Assembly (NCBI GenBank): GCA_016714765.1
Contig: JADKCF010000007.1
Span: 110,736-174,735, forward strand
Origin: Saprospiraceae bacterium
GTDB taxonomy: Bacteria; Bacteroidota; Bacteroidia; Chitinophagales; Saprospiraceae
Direction: 5' to 3'
Length of the DNA stretch: 64,000 nt
Shown: positions 18,383 through 28,174 of the stretch, in pieces
How the letters are laid out: every line of letters begins with the position of its first letter
Numbering within the stretch: the first letter of the stretch is position 1
Position numbers and translations under genes: made by a program
The notes under the pieces: model-generated
The model's input: only the letters and a program-made list of their open reading frames with translations
Databases searched by the model: none
What the model was told of the DNA's origin: nothing

Positions 18383-19389
18383 TTAAACAGTTAATTTTGT
18401 CAGATATTGAGGCATCACTTTTCTGACTTTGTCTTTGATATCGCCCAAACTTGCATATACACCTCCTCCGGCAGCATTTTTGTGCCCACCTCCGTTAAAA
18501 TACTTTTGGGCAATCTCCTGTACAGAAATATCTCCTTTACTTCGAAGGGAAATTTTAATGATACTCGGCTGCTCCAGTATAAAGGCAGCAACCTGAATAT
18601 TTTCCATCATGAGCATATAGTTGACAATCCCCTCTGTATCACCTCTTTGGATATCAAAATCAGCGTAATCCTTTCTGGTAAGCCACATGATACCTACACC
18701 ATAATCCTTCATGACCTCCATTCGATTTGCCAGACAATGACCTAACAGACGCAAGTGTTTTTCTTTCTGCGAATTAAATATTTTGTCAGCCAGCTTGTAA
18801 TCATCTACTCCCAGTACCTTCAGTGATGCAGCGACTTCATAAGTGTAAGACCTTGTACCATATCTGAATGATCCTGTGTCGGTAATAAGTCCCGTAAACA
18901 AACACTCTCCTACATCCGGATCAATTTTAGATCGGTCTCCCAGCTCATCTATTACTTTAAACACCAACTCACAAGTACTACTGGCGCTTGTGTCCGAAAA
19001 TTCAATATCAGTGAATGGTTCGCGATCCAGGTGGTGATCTATCAGTACTTTTTTAGCTTTTGAAAACTGTATGTTCTCACCTAATTTGTCCACTCTGTCC
19101 AAGCCATTAAAATCCAGACAAAATATGACATCACTTTTTTCTATGATCTGTCGGGCACCATTGGGGTCGAGGTCAAAAATTACCGCTCTCTGAATACCAG
19201 ATATAAAACCATAGCTCGTCGGGTATTCGCTCGGAAAAATGACCTTAACGTTGTGATGCAACTTTTGCAAGTAACCGGCCAGCCCCATAGAGGAACCTAT
19301 AGCATCGCCATCAGGATTCCTGTGGGTAACGATAGAGATTTCTTTAGGAAAGATAATAATTGCTTTAATTCCTGAATTCCTTCTGTCAT
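18383..19389 (-). CDS. nrnA: DHH-family bifunctional oligoribonuclease/PAP phosphatase, frameshifted start
   Basis: The DHH/DHHA1 phosphoesterase is about 335 aa. Motifs: SIVTHRNPDGDAIGSS (metal site I), FCLDFNGLDRVDKL, VLIDHHLDREPF (the DHH motif) and C-terminal GGGHKNAAGGG (DHHA1). It degrades nanoRNA two- to five-mers and dephosphorylates pAp. The native start is ATG 19389 (MTEGIQELKQLLSF); a missing C in the GG/CC run near 19347 shifts the frame, otherwise reading MTEGIQELKQLLSFPKEISI. An open frame that extends to 19645 is an artefact that overlaps ndk and a promoter box. Divergent to ndk. Confidence 0.88.
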
Positions 19390-19469
19390 AATGGATGCAA
19401 AAGTCTACAAAAAAACGCAAACGCCAAAATATTTTTCTGTTTTTTCGCCTATGATGAAATTTGATTTTA

Positions 19470-19477
19470 TACTTTTG
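19470..19477 (+). promoter_or_regulatory. Putative -7 box of ndk
   Basis: TACTTTTG matches TAnnTTTG exactly, 38 bases before the ndk ATG, inside the short region separating ndk from the divergent nrnA. A clear -33 TTG is not seen. Confidence 0.5.
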
Positions 19478-19514
19478 CGGTGTTTTTATCAAATCAAAAT
19501 TAAAATATTGAGCA

Positions 19515-19940
19515 ATGTCAGGAAATAGAACGTTTACAATGATTAAACCGGACGCAGTGGGATCGGGGCATATCGGAGCTATTTTAGCACAAATTAATGA
19601 AGCCGGCTTCAAAATAGTCGCCATGAAATATACCAAACTCTCCAAAGAAAAAGCAGGAGAATTTTATGCTGTGCATGCAGCCAGACCATTTTACGGTGAG
19701 TTGGTAGATTTTATGTCATCAGGTCCCATCGTAGCAGCCATACTTGAAAAAAATAATGCTGTTGCTGATTTCAGAACGCTGATCGGAGCTACCAACCCCG
19801 CTGAAGCTGCTCCTGGAACGATCAGAGCAAGATTTGCAAAAAATATAGGTGAAAATGCTGTACATGGCTCTGATAGTGACGAAAATGCAGCCATAGAGTC
19901 CGCTTTTCATTTTGCCGGAACTGAAATATTCAATTTATAA
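19515..19940 (+). CDS. ndk: Nucleoside diphosphate kinase
   Basis: 141 aa, typical length. NRTFTMIKPDAVGSGHIG begins the fold with the nucleotide Lys; the phospho-acceptor His lies in NAVHGSDSDENAAIE (about residues 113-127), diagnostic of the family. Also RPFYGELVDFMSSGPIVA. It exchanges terminal phosphates among NTPs to balance nucleotide pools. Cytosolic, monocistronic, flanked by a promoter box upstream and a strong terminator downstream. Confidence 0.97.
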   Translation: MSGNRTFTMIKPDAVGSGHIGAILAQINEAGFKIVAMKYTKLSKEKAGEFYAVHAARPFYGELVDFMSSGPIVAAILEKNNAVADFRTLIGATNPAEAAPGTIRARFAKNIGENAVHGSDSDENAAIESAFHFAGTEIFNL

Positions 19941-19988
19941 ATTTTAAACAAAAAAATATTGTCTGTTCCTTTCTGAGGTGGATAAATA

Positions 19989-20025
19989 AAAAATCCCTGA
20001 GATGATTCATTTCAGGGATTTTTTA
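19989..20025 (+). terminator. Intrinsic terminator after ndk
   Basis: AAATCCCTGA (19991-20000) pairs with TCAGGGATTT (20012-20021), followed by a T run into TTTATTTAT. A perfect ten-pair stem with U-tract, 50 bases after the ndk stop. Confidence 0.85.
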
Positions 20026-20121
20026 TTTATAGTGCCCTATGTTTGGCAAAAACGTAGTCCAATGGACATTTAGTCTAAGAAATCATGAACTTTAAAAACG
20101 CAAACCGGGTTTAAAAGTCAT

Positions 20122-21720
20122 ATGGCATGGACTGAAATACAAATATGGTATATACTTGGAGGTTTAGGTCTTTTCCTTTATGGTATTGAATTGCTGGAAG
20201 ATTCTATCAAATCCCTTGCGGGCAGATCTTTTAAAACTTTTCTGCAACATCAGACAGGAAATCCTGTGAAAGCAGTTGCCGCAGGTGCTCTGACTGCTGG
20301 AATTATGCAGAGCAGCTCCATGGTAATACTTTTAGTTATGTCATTTACCGGTGCCGGCATCATTGGGCTGAAAAACGGTATCGGAATGATTCTGGGAGCC
20401 AATCTGGGCACCACTATCACTGGTTGGCTGGTTGCATTACTCGGTTTCAAATTCAATCTGGAGAGTATGTTTTTGCCTGTAATTGCTGTTGGGTCATTTT
20501 GTATGATTTTTATAAATGACAGTAAAACAAACAAAATCGGAAAACTCCTTTTTGGTTTTGGCCTTATGTTTATGGGTCTTCATTTCATGAAAGAGGGTTT
20601 TATAGATTTTGCATCTAAAGCTGACTTAAGTGCCCTCATAGGCAAACCCAAAATCCTATTTCTGCTCTTCGGATTTATATTGGCAGCAGCGATTCGTTCC
20701 AGTTCAGCGGCAATGATGATTTTTTTATCCTCCCTGGCAACAGGTAGCATAGACTTATTCCAGGCAGGGTATCTGGCCTTAGGTGCCGATTTAGGCACTA
20801 CTGTTACTTCTATTTTGGGTTCTATCAATGGTAATGCGATTCGTAAAAAAACAGGATGGTCTCAATTTTATATCAATGTAATCACTGCTTTTTTCACCCT
20901 TTTATTGATGAAGCCACTATTTCACGGAATTAGCCTTTTGGGGATTCATGACCCTTTGGTGGCTTTGGTATCATTCCATAGTGCTTTCAATCTGTTGGGT
21001 ATTCTTATCATTTTGCCTTTCATTCAAAACTTCAGCAATTTAATAGACAAATATATCTCGGCTGAAAAAAAAATGAAGTCCAAATTTCTTCCATATGCCA
21101 ATCCAAAGGAAATTTTGTCTTCATTAGATGCATTAGAGTCCGAAACCCTACATTTTATCACCAAAGCAGCTGACATACGCAGTCATCTCATGAAATCAAC
21201 TCCTGACAGTTCAGACACAGAACAATATTTCGACCTAAAGGAACATGAAAATGAAATATTTAATTTCGGTACTCAAATATTTCAAAATCCTCTTTCGGTC
21301 ACAGAAGCCGATAAAGTGCAATATTTCTTTTCATGCATCAGATCAGCAACACTATCCGTAAAAGATATAAAAGATGTCATGCACAATCTCGATGAATGCA
21401 GACTCAGTAGTAATGACGCTATCTACAATCTTTATCAGGAAGTCATCAAACAAGAAGAAAAATTTATGATAACACTTCAAAAAATAATAAGTACCGAGAA
21501 TAGCACCGATGAGTATATCCACGACCTGAATGAAGAGAATGAAAAAAATTATGAGTATCTCAAAGTCAAAGCTTTTGATACATATAGAAATAATCAAAAT
21601 TTTGATTTGGCGTCATTACTGAACATGATTAGAGAAGTCAGAGATTCAGGGAAATTATTACTTAAAGCGCTGCATCAATTTGAGAATCATAAAAATAAAA
21701 AAACAGGTGATTTGCAGTAA
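20122..21720 (+). CDS. Na/phosphate cotransporter-family protein with PhoU-like domain
   Basis: 532 aa. The N-terminal half (about residues 8-310) has eight to nine membrane segments with the inverted repeat of the NptA/PNaS family: AGIMQSSSMVILL (about 54-66) in repeat one and AAIRSSSAAMMIF in repeat two. In the second copy the canonical Gln of QSSS is Arg. The C-terminal 200 residues are helical, PhoU-like, and cytosolic. It likely takes up or exports phosphate with sodium; direction not determinable. Flanked by ndk and the P-type ATPase; its own transcription unit. Confidence 0.88.
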   Translation: MAWTEIQIWYILGGLGLFLYGIELLEDSIKSLAGRSFKTFLQHQTGNPVKAVAAGALTAGIMQSSSMVILLVMSFTGAGIIGLKNGIGMILGANLGTTITGWLVALLGFKFNLESMFLPVIAVGSFCMIFINDSKTNKIGKLLFGFGLMFMGLHFMKEGFIDFASKADLSALIGKPKILFLLFGFILAAAIRSSSAAMMIFLSSLATGSIDLFQAGYLALGADLGTTVTSILGSINGNAIRKKTGWSQFYINVITAFFTLLLMKPLFHGISLLGIHDPLVALVSFHSAFNLLGILIILPFIQNFSNLIDKYISAEKKMKSKFLPYANPKEILSSLDALESETLHFITKAADIRSHLMKSTPDSSDTEQYFDLKEHENEIFNFGTQIFQNPLSVTEADKVQYFFSCIRSATLSVKDIKDVMHNLDECRLSSNDAIYNLYQEVIKQEEKFMITLQKIISTENSTDEYIHDLNEENEKNYEYLKVKAFDTYRNNQNFDLASLLNMIREVRDSGKLLLKALHQFENHKNKKTGDLQ

Positions 21721-21768
21721 TGAATAACAATATCCTCTTATTTGAAATTAAAATAAAATGAAATCAGC

Positions 21769-24329
21769 GTGAAATATTATCAGCTTACAAATGAAGGAGC
21801 GTTGAGCGAACTATCATCATCCATCGATGGGCTGAGTGAAAGTGAAGTAAGTCAAAGGTTAATTACATATGGATACAACGAGATACCTTCAAAAAAGAAG
21901 GTTAGGCCATGGCAAATCTTCCTAAATCAATTTAAGGATTTTATGATTTTGATTCTAATGTTTGCCGCTGTCATTTCCGGATACTTGGGAGATATGGCTG
22001 ATACCATCATCATAATGATCATCGTTTTATTGAACGCTGTGATTGGTTTTATCAGGAATACAAAGCGGAGCAGGCAATTGATGCTTTAAAAAAAAATGGC
22101 TGCGTTGTCTGCATCAGTGCTGAGGGAAGGAAAAACTACGTCAATTGATGCTAAAGGGCTTGTACCCGGAGATATTGTATTGATGGAATCAGGCAACAAG
22201 GTACCTGCAGATATCAGACTTTTAGAGACTTTCAGCTTCAAAGCAGATGAGTCTACTTTGACTGGGGAGTCTGTATCCATTGAAAAAAATGCTAAACCGA
22301 TTGATAAGGAAGACCTTATCACCGGCGACATATTCAATATGGTGTTCAAAGGTACCAATATAACAAATGGTCGGGCTACAGGAATTGTGGTTAGAACAGG
22401 ATTACAAACCGAATTGGGGAAGATAGCATCTCTGCTCCAGACAGGCGAGCCTAAAACCCCTTTGCAAATAAGAATGGCAGATTTTAGTAAAAAACTGTCC
22501 TATATCATATTGGCTATCTGCTTACTGTTATTTTCTGTGGGTTGGATGCGGGGTGAAAACCCCATGGATATGTTATTATTGTCTATCAGCCTTGCAGTAG
22601 CTGCAATACCTGAAGCACTACCGGCTCTCATTACTATTGCCCTTGCCAGAGGTTCTGCCCGAATGGTTAAGAAGTTCGCACTCGTAAGAAAACTGCCTGC
22701 AGTGGAGACATTGGGATCTGTCAATTTTATTTGTTCAGACAAGACAGGTACGCTGACACAAAACAAAATGACTGTTACCCAAACATTTGCTATCTCTGAA
22801 AACCATGTGGAAAATGAATCATTACTGCATCTGTGTATGGCTTTAAATAATGATGTACAGATAGACAGTACTAATCATTACATCGGTGACCCAACAGAAA
22901 TAGCGTTGGTTGATTATTTAAACAAACTACATCATGATAAATATTGCAGTCAGCTAAAAACCAGTACCCAAGAGTAGGTGAAGTGCCTTTCGACTCGGAT
23001 CGCAAGTGTATGACTACTGTTCACCAATGGCACAACGGATATGTGGTTATTACCAAAGGGGCAGCAGAATCGATAGTAAACCTTCTGGAAGAGGGAGGCG
23101 ATATATCATGGCTGCCAAAAGTCTCAGAATGGTCTTCCCTAGGGCTGCGGGTGCTTACTTTCGCTTATAAGTTCGTCCAGGAAATAGACGACACCAGTGA
23201 TTTAACGCTCCTGGAAAAGGACCTTGTTTTTGCCGGAATGACTGCTATGATTGATCCTCCCCGAGAAGAGGTAAAAATAGCCATCCAGGAATGTAAAACC
23301 GCCGGTATCACCCCTGTAATGATTACCGGAGATCATCAACAAACTGCAGTCGCGATAGCCAAAGAAATAGGTATTTGGAATAATCAAAGTCTTAGTTGCA
23401 CAGGAGAGGAACTTAAAAATTTCGATCCGGAATATCTGCATGCCAATGTGGAGAAAATATCAGTTTATGCACGAGTAAGCCCCGAACAAAAACTTTCGAT
23501 CATCTCAGCCCTGCTGTCGAAAAATCATTTTGTGGCCATGACCGGAGATGGTGTAAATGATGCCCCTGCCCTCAAATCAGCTAACATAGGTGTGGCAATG
23601 GGTATAACCGGTACAGATGTCACCAAAGAATCTTCTGACATGATCCTTCTTGACGATAATTTTGCCACCATTGTCAATGCAGTAAAAGAAGGAAGAAGGA
23701 TTTTCGATAATATCCGCAAGTTTGTAAAGTATATCATGACATGCAACAGTGCAGAAATATGGACTATCGTATTGGCGCCGCTGATAGGATTGCCTATCCC
23801 TTTGTTGCCCATCCACATTCTCTGGATCAATCTTGTAACAGACGGATTGCCGGGCATTGCACTTTCGGGTGAAAAAGCAGAACCAGATATTATGTTAAGG
23901 CCTCCAAGAAAAACAGATGAGAGTCTGTTTAGTGACGGCATTGGCATTCATATAATCTGGGTGGGTCTGCTCATGGCGGGCGTTACAATCGGTACACAAG
24001 CCTGGGCTATAGGTACCGGGCTGGCACACTGGCAGACTATGGTCTTTACAGTACTTGCCTTCTCCCAACTAGGGCATGTAATGGCTATCCGTAGTGAGCG
24101 CAGTTTCCTGTATAAACAAGGCATCTTTTCAAATTTACCTTTGCTGGGTGCAGTGCTATTTACTTTTGTCATGCAACTAGTGGTGATTTATGCCCCTTTT
24201 GCCAACAAGCTTTTAAAAACACAACCATTGACTGTGAAAGAATTAGCCCTTTGTATCGGTCTCTCACTTATCATTTTTCATGCTGTAGAACTCGAAAAGT
24301 TCTTAAAACACAAAAAAAAGGCGAATTAA
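21769..24329 (+). CDS. P-type calcium-transporting ATPase (P2 type), frameshifted at three points
   Basis: Three open segments give one protein of about 850 aa, likely starting at GTG 21769. N-terminal cation-ATPase segment; TLTGES actuator motif; AAIPEALPALITIALARG in M4 (PEAL/PEGL Ca motif); phosphorylation site CSDKTGTLTQNKM; hinge TGDGVNDAPALKSA; C-terminal M5-M10. It exports Ca (or another divalent cation). Breaks: a lost base near 22052 turns FIQEYKAEQAIDALKKMAAL into nonsense until an extra A in the A9 run 22088-22096 restores the frame; a lost A in 22956-22960 shifts again at ...YCSQLKNQYPRVGE. Three small homopolymer-type indels are most simply read as sequence error. Confidence 0.88.
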
Positions 24330-24433
24330 TCTTTTCCGAAAAAGATATCAAACCTTAAAGTTGCAGTTACTTTCATATTTTACTCAAATTTAAGCGCACA
24401 GATTATTTTTTATTTTTACCTTTACATTAAAAA

Positions 24434-24877
24434 ATGACAACAATGACACTTAAGCAACTAATCAAAATCGAAGATAAAGCCAAAGAAGTTTGGGTAATCA
24501 GTCCGTCCCTACACTATGATGTAGAAAACAAAGAGTTCACAGAGCTTGTCAGTGTAAATCTGGGACAAAAAACAAAATATAAGTACATCGTTCCGGGTAC
24601 AAAAGATATGAACAAACACATCGATACCTATAAAAAATTATACAAACTGAGTGAAGAGGACGTCTCCCATAGTTTTCTAATCCTACCAGAATCAGAGCTT
24701 AATCCCTTTGTAATGGAAATAGGTATTTACAATGGATTATCAGAGGATTGTGTAGCTTGTGGCGCATCCGGACTTGAAGATGCCAATGAAGTCATACAGT
24801 TCAGCCAAAGTGCTTCTAAAGAAATGGCCAAACAGTTTAAGCTTCTTTGGAAAAAGTACAAAAGAGTAAATCCTTAA
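24434..24877 (+). CDS. Hypothetical protein, 147 aa
   Basis: I do not recognise a family. It starts MTTMTLKQLIKIEDKAKEVW and has the alternating strand/helix pattern VWVISPSLHYD..., YKYIVPGTKDMNKH..., FLILPESELNPFVMEIG, which looks like a compact alpha/beta domain. No signal peptide or membrane segment. There are two Cys close together (EDCVACGAS) near residue 110. It is monocistronic between the P-type ATPase and a peroxiredoxin. The N-terminal EVWVISPSLHYD strand recalls sensor-like or phospholipase-D-like folds, but this is not a firm assignment. Function unknown. Confidence 0.65.
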   Translation: MTTMTLKQLIKIEDKAKEVWVISPSLHYDVENKEFTELVSVNLGQKTKYKYIVPGTKDMNKHIDTYKKLYKLSEEDVSHSFLILPESELNPFVMEIGIYNGLSEDCVACGASGLEDANEVIQFSQSASKEMAKQFKLLWKKYKRVNP

Positions 24878-25013
24878 AGCATTTCGCTTACATTTCCATC
24901 GGGTTACTAAACATTTCTTAAAAGCGTATTGACATTTAAAACTCCCTTGATATGTAGAACTCATGTCATGCCGGTAAGTAACTTAAGTCACCAATGACTC
25001 CATAATATTCTTG

Positions 25014-25021
25014 TACTTTTG
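25014..25021 (+). promoter_or_regulatory. Putative -7 box of peroxiredoxin
   Basis: TACTTTTG matches TAnnTTTG, 82 bases before the ATG at 25103, implying a 5' untranslated leader of about 75 bases. Confidence 0.45.
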
Positions 25022-25102
25022 TGAAGTGAATACACATTATCTCCAAGCAGATCAAAAGTGTGTTTGAACAATTGTTTTTTCTTAATAAAATAAAGAATTT
25101 AT

Positions 25103-25789
25103 ATGGAAACTTTAATGGATACTACGGTAGTACCTCTACCAAGAATAGGAGATAAAGCACCAGAATTTAAAGCCATCACCACCCAGGGTGAAATAAACTT
25201 CCCTAAAGATTATGTAGGCAAATGGGTTATTTTTTTCAGCCATCCGGCAGATTTTACACCTGTGTGTACGACTGAGTTTATGACCTTTGCTTCAATGGAA
25301 GATGAGTTTAATGCTCTGAACTGCCAATTGGTTGGCCTATCAGTAGATGGACTTTATAGTCATATTGCCTGGCTGCGCACTATCAAAGAGAAAATTGAGT
25401 TCAGAGATATGAAAAATATCGAAGTCAAATTTCCTCTGATTGAAGATATCAGTATGAATGTGGCTAAAAAATATGGTATGATACAACCTGGAGAAAGCAG
25501 TACAAAAGCAGTAAGGGCCGTATTTTTTATTGACCCCAAAGGAATCATCAGAGCCATGATATACTACCCTCTCTCACTTGGAAGAAATTTTGACGAACTG
25601 AAGCGTGCCCTTGTAGCCATGCAGACTGCAGATAAATACAGCATAGCCACACCGGCTGACTGGAGACCGGGAGAAGATGTAATAGTGCCGCCTGCCGGAT
25701 CGTGCGGCGTGGCTAAGGAAAGAATGCAATCGGATGATGTAAAATGTAAAGATTGGTTCTTCTGTACTAAATCACTCCATTTGAATTAG
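25103..25789 (+). CDS. Peroxiredoxin, Prx6/AhpC-TSA family
   Basis: 228 aa. The peroxidatic Cys lies in HPADFTPVCTTEFM (about residues 46-59), with Thr two residues before and the conserved Arg in STKAVRAVFFIDPKG. The C-terminal arm contains further Cys residues (GSCGVAKERM, VKCKDWFFC), which match the archaeal-type Prx6 clade in which a C-terminal Cys resolves the sulfenate. It reduces H2O2 and alkyl peroxides in the cytosol. An alternative start at MDTTVVPLPRIG is possible. Followed by a strong terminator, so monocistronic. Confidence 0.93.
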   Translation: METLMDTTVVPLPRIGDKAPEFKAITTQGEINFPKDYVGKWVIFFSHPADFTPVCTTEFMTFASMEDEFNALNCQLVGLSVDGLYSHIAWLRTIKEKIEFRDMKNIEVKFPLIEDISMNVAKKYGMIQPGESSTKAVRAVFFIDPKGIIRAMIYYPLSLGRNFDELKRALVAMQTADKYSIATPADWRPGEDVIVPPAGSCGVAKERMQSDDVKCKDWFFCTKSLHLN

Positions 25790-25847
25790 TAAAAAGCATA
25801 TGAATAAATAGTACCGATTAATTAGGGTTAATATTGTTGTTTTGATT

Positions 25848-25880
25848 GCCCGAAGCTATCCATGCTTCGGGTTTTTATTT
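25848..25880 (+). terminator. Intrinsic terminator after peroxiredoxin
   Basis: CCCGAAGC (25849-25856) pairs with GCTTCGGG (25864-25871) around a seven-base loop, followed by TTTTTATTTT. Confidence 0.85.
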
Positions 25881-25940
25881 TGTTCAGGAGTGATTTTAGT
25901 TAAATATTTCTTATTTTCAAAATATATTGAATTTTACCTT

Positions 25941-25948
25941 TATTTTTG
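25941..25948 (+). promoter_or_regulatory. Putative -7 box of the thioredoxin-like gene
   Basis: TATTTTTG matches TAnnTTTG, 32 bases before the ATG at 25980. Confidence 0.45.
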
Positions 25949-25979
25949 CCCTTAAATACAAAAAGTAAATAACAATTAA

Positions 25980-26522
25980 ATGATAGGTTTAAAAAATACT
26001 AAAAAGACTGGTTTATTAATCGCCTCGTTGTTTGTAATTTGTTGGCAGGGATATGCTCAGACAAATGCCACTCAAACGACTGTATCACAGGATAAGACAG
26101 AAGAAGTCTACAAGGCAGAAAACCCGGGGTGGCTCGTCAATATTGATGAAGCTTATGCTCTATCTAAAAAATCTGGAAAGCCCATCATGGCCAATTTTAC
26201 GGGTAGTGACTGGTGTGGATGGTGTAAAAGACTGACAGCTTCTGTATTCAGTCAGGATGATTTTAAAAATTGGGCAGAAAAAAATGTAGTATTGCTGGAA
26301 CTTGACTTCCCACGAAGAAAAGCACTTCCTCAGAATATACAGGCTCAAAACGCAAGTCTTCAGCAGGCATTTCAAGTTTCAGGCTACCCTACTGTTTGGG
26401 TGTTCAACCTCAACAAGGATGATGCGACCAACCAGTATACCATAGAAGCACTGGGAAAAACCGGATACACCCCCACTGCACAGGAATTTATAACCGGTGT
26501 AGATCAGATGCTGAAAAAATAA
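25980..26522 (+). CDS. Secreted thioredoxin-fold protein (WCGWCK)
   Basis: 180 aa with a signal peptide ending near YAQTNATQT. Thioredoxin-like core with active site SDWCGWCKRL (about residues 79-88) and the cis-Pro strand SGYPTVWVF. The motif WCGWCK is typical of periplasmic DsbD-gamma-like or thioredoxin_7 proteins, which reduce or form disulfides in the envelope. The KSGKPIMANFTGS stretch before the active site is characteristic. Probably monocistronic: own -7 box and terminator. Confidence 0.9.
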   Translation: MIGLKNTKKTGLLIASLFVICWQGYAQTNATQTTVSQDKTEEVYKAENPGWLVNIDEAYALSKKSGKPIMANFTGSDWCGWCKRLTASVFSQDDFKNWAEKNVVLLELDFPRRKALPQNIQAQNASLQQAFQVSGYPTVWVFNLNKDDATNQYTIEALGKTGYTPTAQEFITGVDQMLKK

Positions 26523-26548
26523 AATTTAGTTTTCTAATAATAAATATC

Positions 26549-26590
26549 AGGGAATGGTGGATTTTTTTCATCATTCCCTTTTTTTTTTGA
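26549..26590 (+). terminator. Intrinsic terminator after the thioredoxin-like gene
   Basis: GGGAATGGTG pairs with CATCATTCCC (one G-T wobble), followed by ten T residues. Confidence 0.8.
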
Positions 26591-26626
26591 TGTATGACTT
26601 GATCAATAATGAAGGAAGATGATCGA

Positions 26627-27316
26627 TTATATTAACCTTCTGTCAAAACCCAGCTCCCTTATCATTCTTTCAAACTCGCTGTGTATCTCACCCTGAATGT
26701 GCACAGTCAGACCCGAAATAGGGTGTGCAAATGATATTTCCGAAGCGTGCAGCATCATAGTCCCCATTTCAAATTGAGCCAGAAAAAATCTGTTTTGTTT
26801 ATTGCAGCCATGAGGTCTGTCCCCAATGATGGGATGAAAAATATGTGACATATGCCTCCTAAGCTGATGCATACGACCTGTCACAGGATTGAGTTCTACC
26901 ATAGAGTATCTGGATGTCTCAAAACGGCCTGATGATATTTGTATTTCAGTCCTTTTAATTGTTCTATAATGCGTGAGTGCGTCCTGAGCTTTGCCTTTGT
27001 CCGTTTTCAGAACATAATCAATAGTACCATTATCATCCGTATAGCCCCTGACAATCGCAAGGTATTTTTTCATCACCTGTCTTTCTCTAAACATCTCATT
27101 CATAAGTGATTGTACGGATTTGGATTTGGCAAGCACCAGAACACCTGATGTCTTTCGATCGAGCCTGTGAACGGGATAAACTCGCTGTCCTATCAAATCT
27201 CTTACGCATTGGACGGCAAAGATAGTAGCATCTTTATCGAGGGCCGTCCTGTGCACAAATAAGCCGTGGGGCTTATTGATAGCGATCAGATGATCATCTT
27301 CATACAGTACTTCCAT
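26627..27316 (-). CDS. RluA-family pseudouridine synthase (TruC-like)
   Basis: 229 aa, single domain without S4. The catalytic Asp is in YPVHRLDRKTSGVLVLAKS (about residues 46-64); NPVTGRMHQLRRHMSHIFHP (about 142-161) is the conserved motif of RluA enzymes. Length and the LFVHRTALD start favour TruC (tRNA pseudouridine 65 synthase) over rRNA RluA members. It isomerises uridine in RNA. Start ATG 27316 gives MEVLYEDDHLIAINKP, the usual N terminus. Monocistronic, leftward. Confidence 0.9.
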   Translation of the reverse strand: MEVLYEDDHLIAINKPHGLFVHRTALDKDATIFAVQCVRDLIGQRVYPVHRLDRKTSGVLVLAKSKSVQSLMNEMFRERQVMKKYLAIVRGYTDDNGTIDYVLKTDKGKAQDALTHYRTIKRTEIQISSGRFETSRYSMVELNPVTGRMHQLRRHMSHIFHPIIGDRPHGCNKQNRFFLAQFEMGTMMLHASEISFAHPISGLTVHIQGEIHSEFERMIRELGFDRRLI

Positions 27317-27345
27317 CGAAATTACTTAATAAAAATTTGTAAAAT

Positions 27346-27383
27346 AAAAAAGCGATTCCTGGAGGTTGAAACCAAGAATCGCT
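27346..27383 (-). terminator. Intrinsic terminator after the lolA gene
   Basis: On the minus strand GCGATTCTTGG (from 27382) pairs with CCAGGAATCGC (to 27352) followed by TTTTTT. It lies about 100 bases after the stop of the lolA gene and before the RluA-type gene. Confidence 0.75.
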
Positions 27384-27485
27384 GGTTGGTAAACTGAGTA
27401 ACTAAATTGGTTCTATTTAATCAATCCTCAGATCTTCAATGCTGAACCTGGATAGCTTTTGCATTGAATGCCAAAATCGCAGAGA

Positions 27486-28091
27486 TCATACTTTTTTTGA
27501 CAATATATCACTTACTTTAAGTGTATATTTGGAGCCGTCTCTTGAAAACACGCGTAAAGATAATATTTTGTTTGCTTTTTTATCAATAGTCAGGCGCATT
27601 TTTGTGTATTCTGTTTTTTTCGAAAGCGGTTTGAATTCAATATCAACCATTTGCATTCCACTCGCATTTCTTTCATCCACAATAGCATATACATATTCAC
27701 CCTTTTCGTAGATGGTCATCATTTGTTTTGGGGACAAAAAGTCGGCAGTAGCTGAGTCATCCACATCTGTGATTTGCACCTCTTTATTTTTTTTAAGATA
27801 TATCCACACAGTCTTGCCATCAGCGTAAATCTCCTGGTCTTTCATTTTTACCTGATATTTTTTACCATCCTGAATGACACTGCCTTTTTGTACTTCTTTG
27901 GGCTGAGATGGCAGTTCCAGTTCCATCTCAAATTTTACTTCCATGGTTTTGTAAGTATCATATTGTTTCTTGAGTTTGTCAAGAATTGTTTTAGCTTTAG
28001 GGTCATTATCTTTGGCGGATGTCATGGTGCTTTGTGCCTTTCCAATATGTAAAGTCATCAACAAGATCAAAAAAACTATACTCTGCTTCAT
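27486..28091 (-). CDS. LolA-like outer-membrane lipoprotein carrier
   Basis: 201 aa from the start at 28091 (MKQSIVFLILLMTLHIGKAQ, a signal peptide); a longer open frame adds ten unlikely residues. The mature part begins with AKTILDKLKKQYDTYKTMEVKFEMELELP and continues with strands KKYQVKMKDQEIYADGKTVWIYLKKNKEVQI and the C-terminal TKMRLTIDKKANKILSLRVF. This is the half-barrel of LolA/LolB-like proteins, which shuttle lipoproteins from the LolCDE exporter through the periplasm. Followed by a terminator. Confidence 0.85.
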   Translation of the reverse strand: MKQSIVFLILLMTLHIGKAQSTMTSAKDNDPKAKTILDKLKKQYDTYKTMEVKFEMELELPSQPKEVQKGSVIQDGKKYQVKMKDQEIYADGKTVWIYLKKNKEVQITDVDDSATADFLSPKQMMTIYEKGEYVYAIVDERNASGMQMVDIEFKPLSKKTEYTKMRLTIDKKANKILSLRVFSRDGSKYTLKVSDILSKKV

Positions 28092-28174
28092 ATCTACATT
28101 TTTTAATAAAGACAAATCCACCCTACAAATTGTTACACAAAATAAGTCAATGTATTGTTAAAATTAGCTTGAAA

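Noticed and set aside
19390..19645. Extended N terminus of the DHH protein
   Set aside because: It overlaps ndk and its promoter box and is unlike the family start; the ATG at 19389 gives the right N terminus with one frameshift repair.
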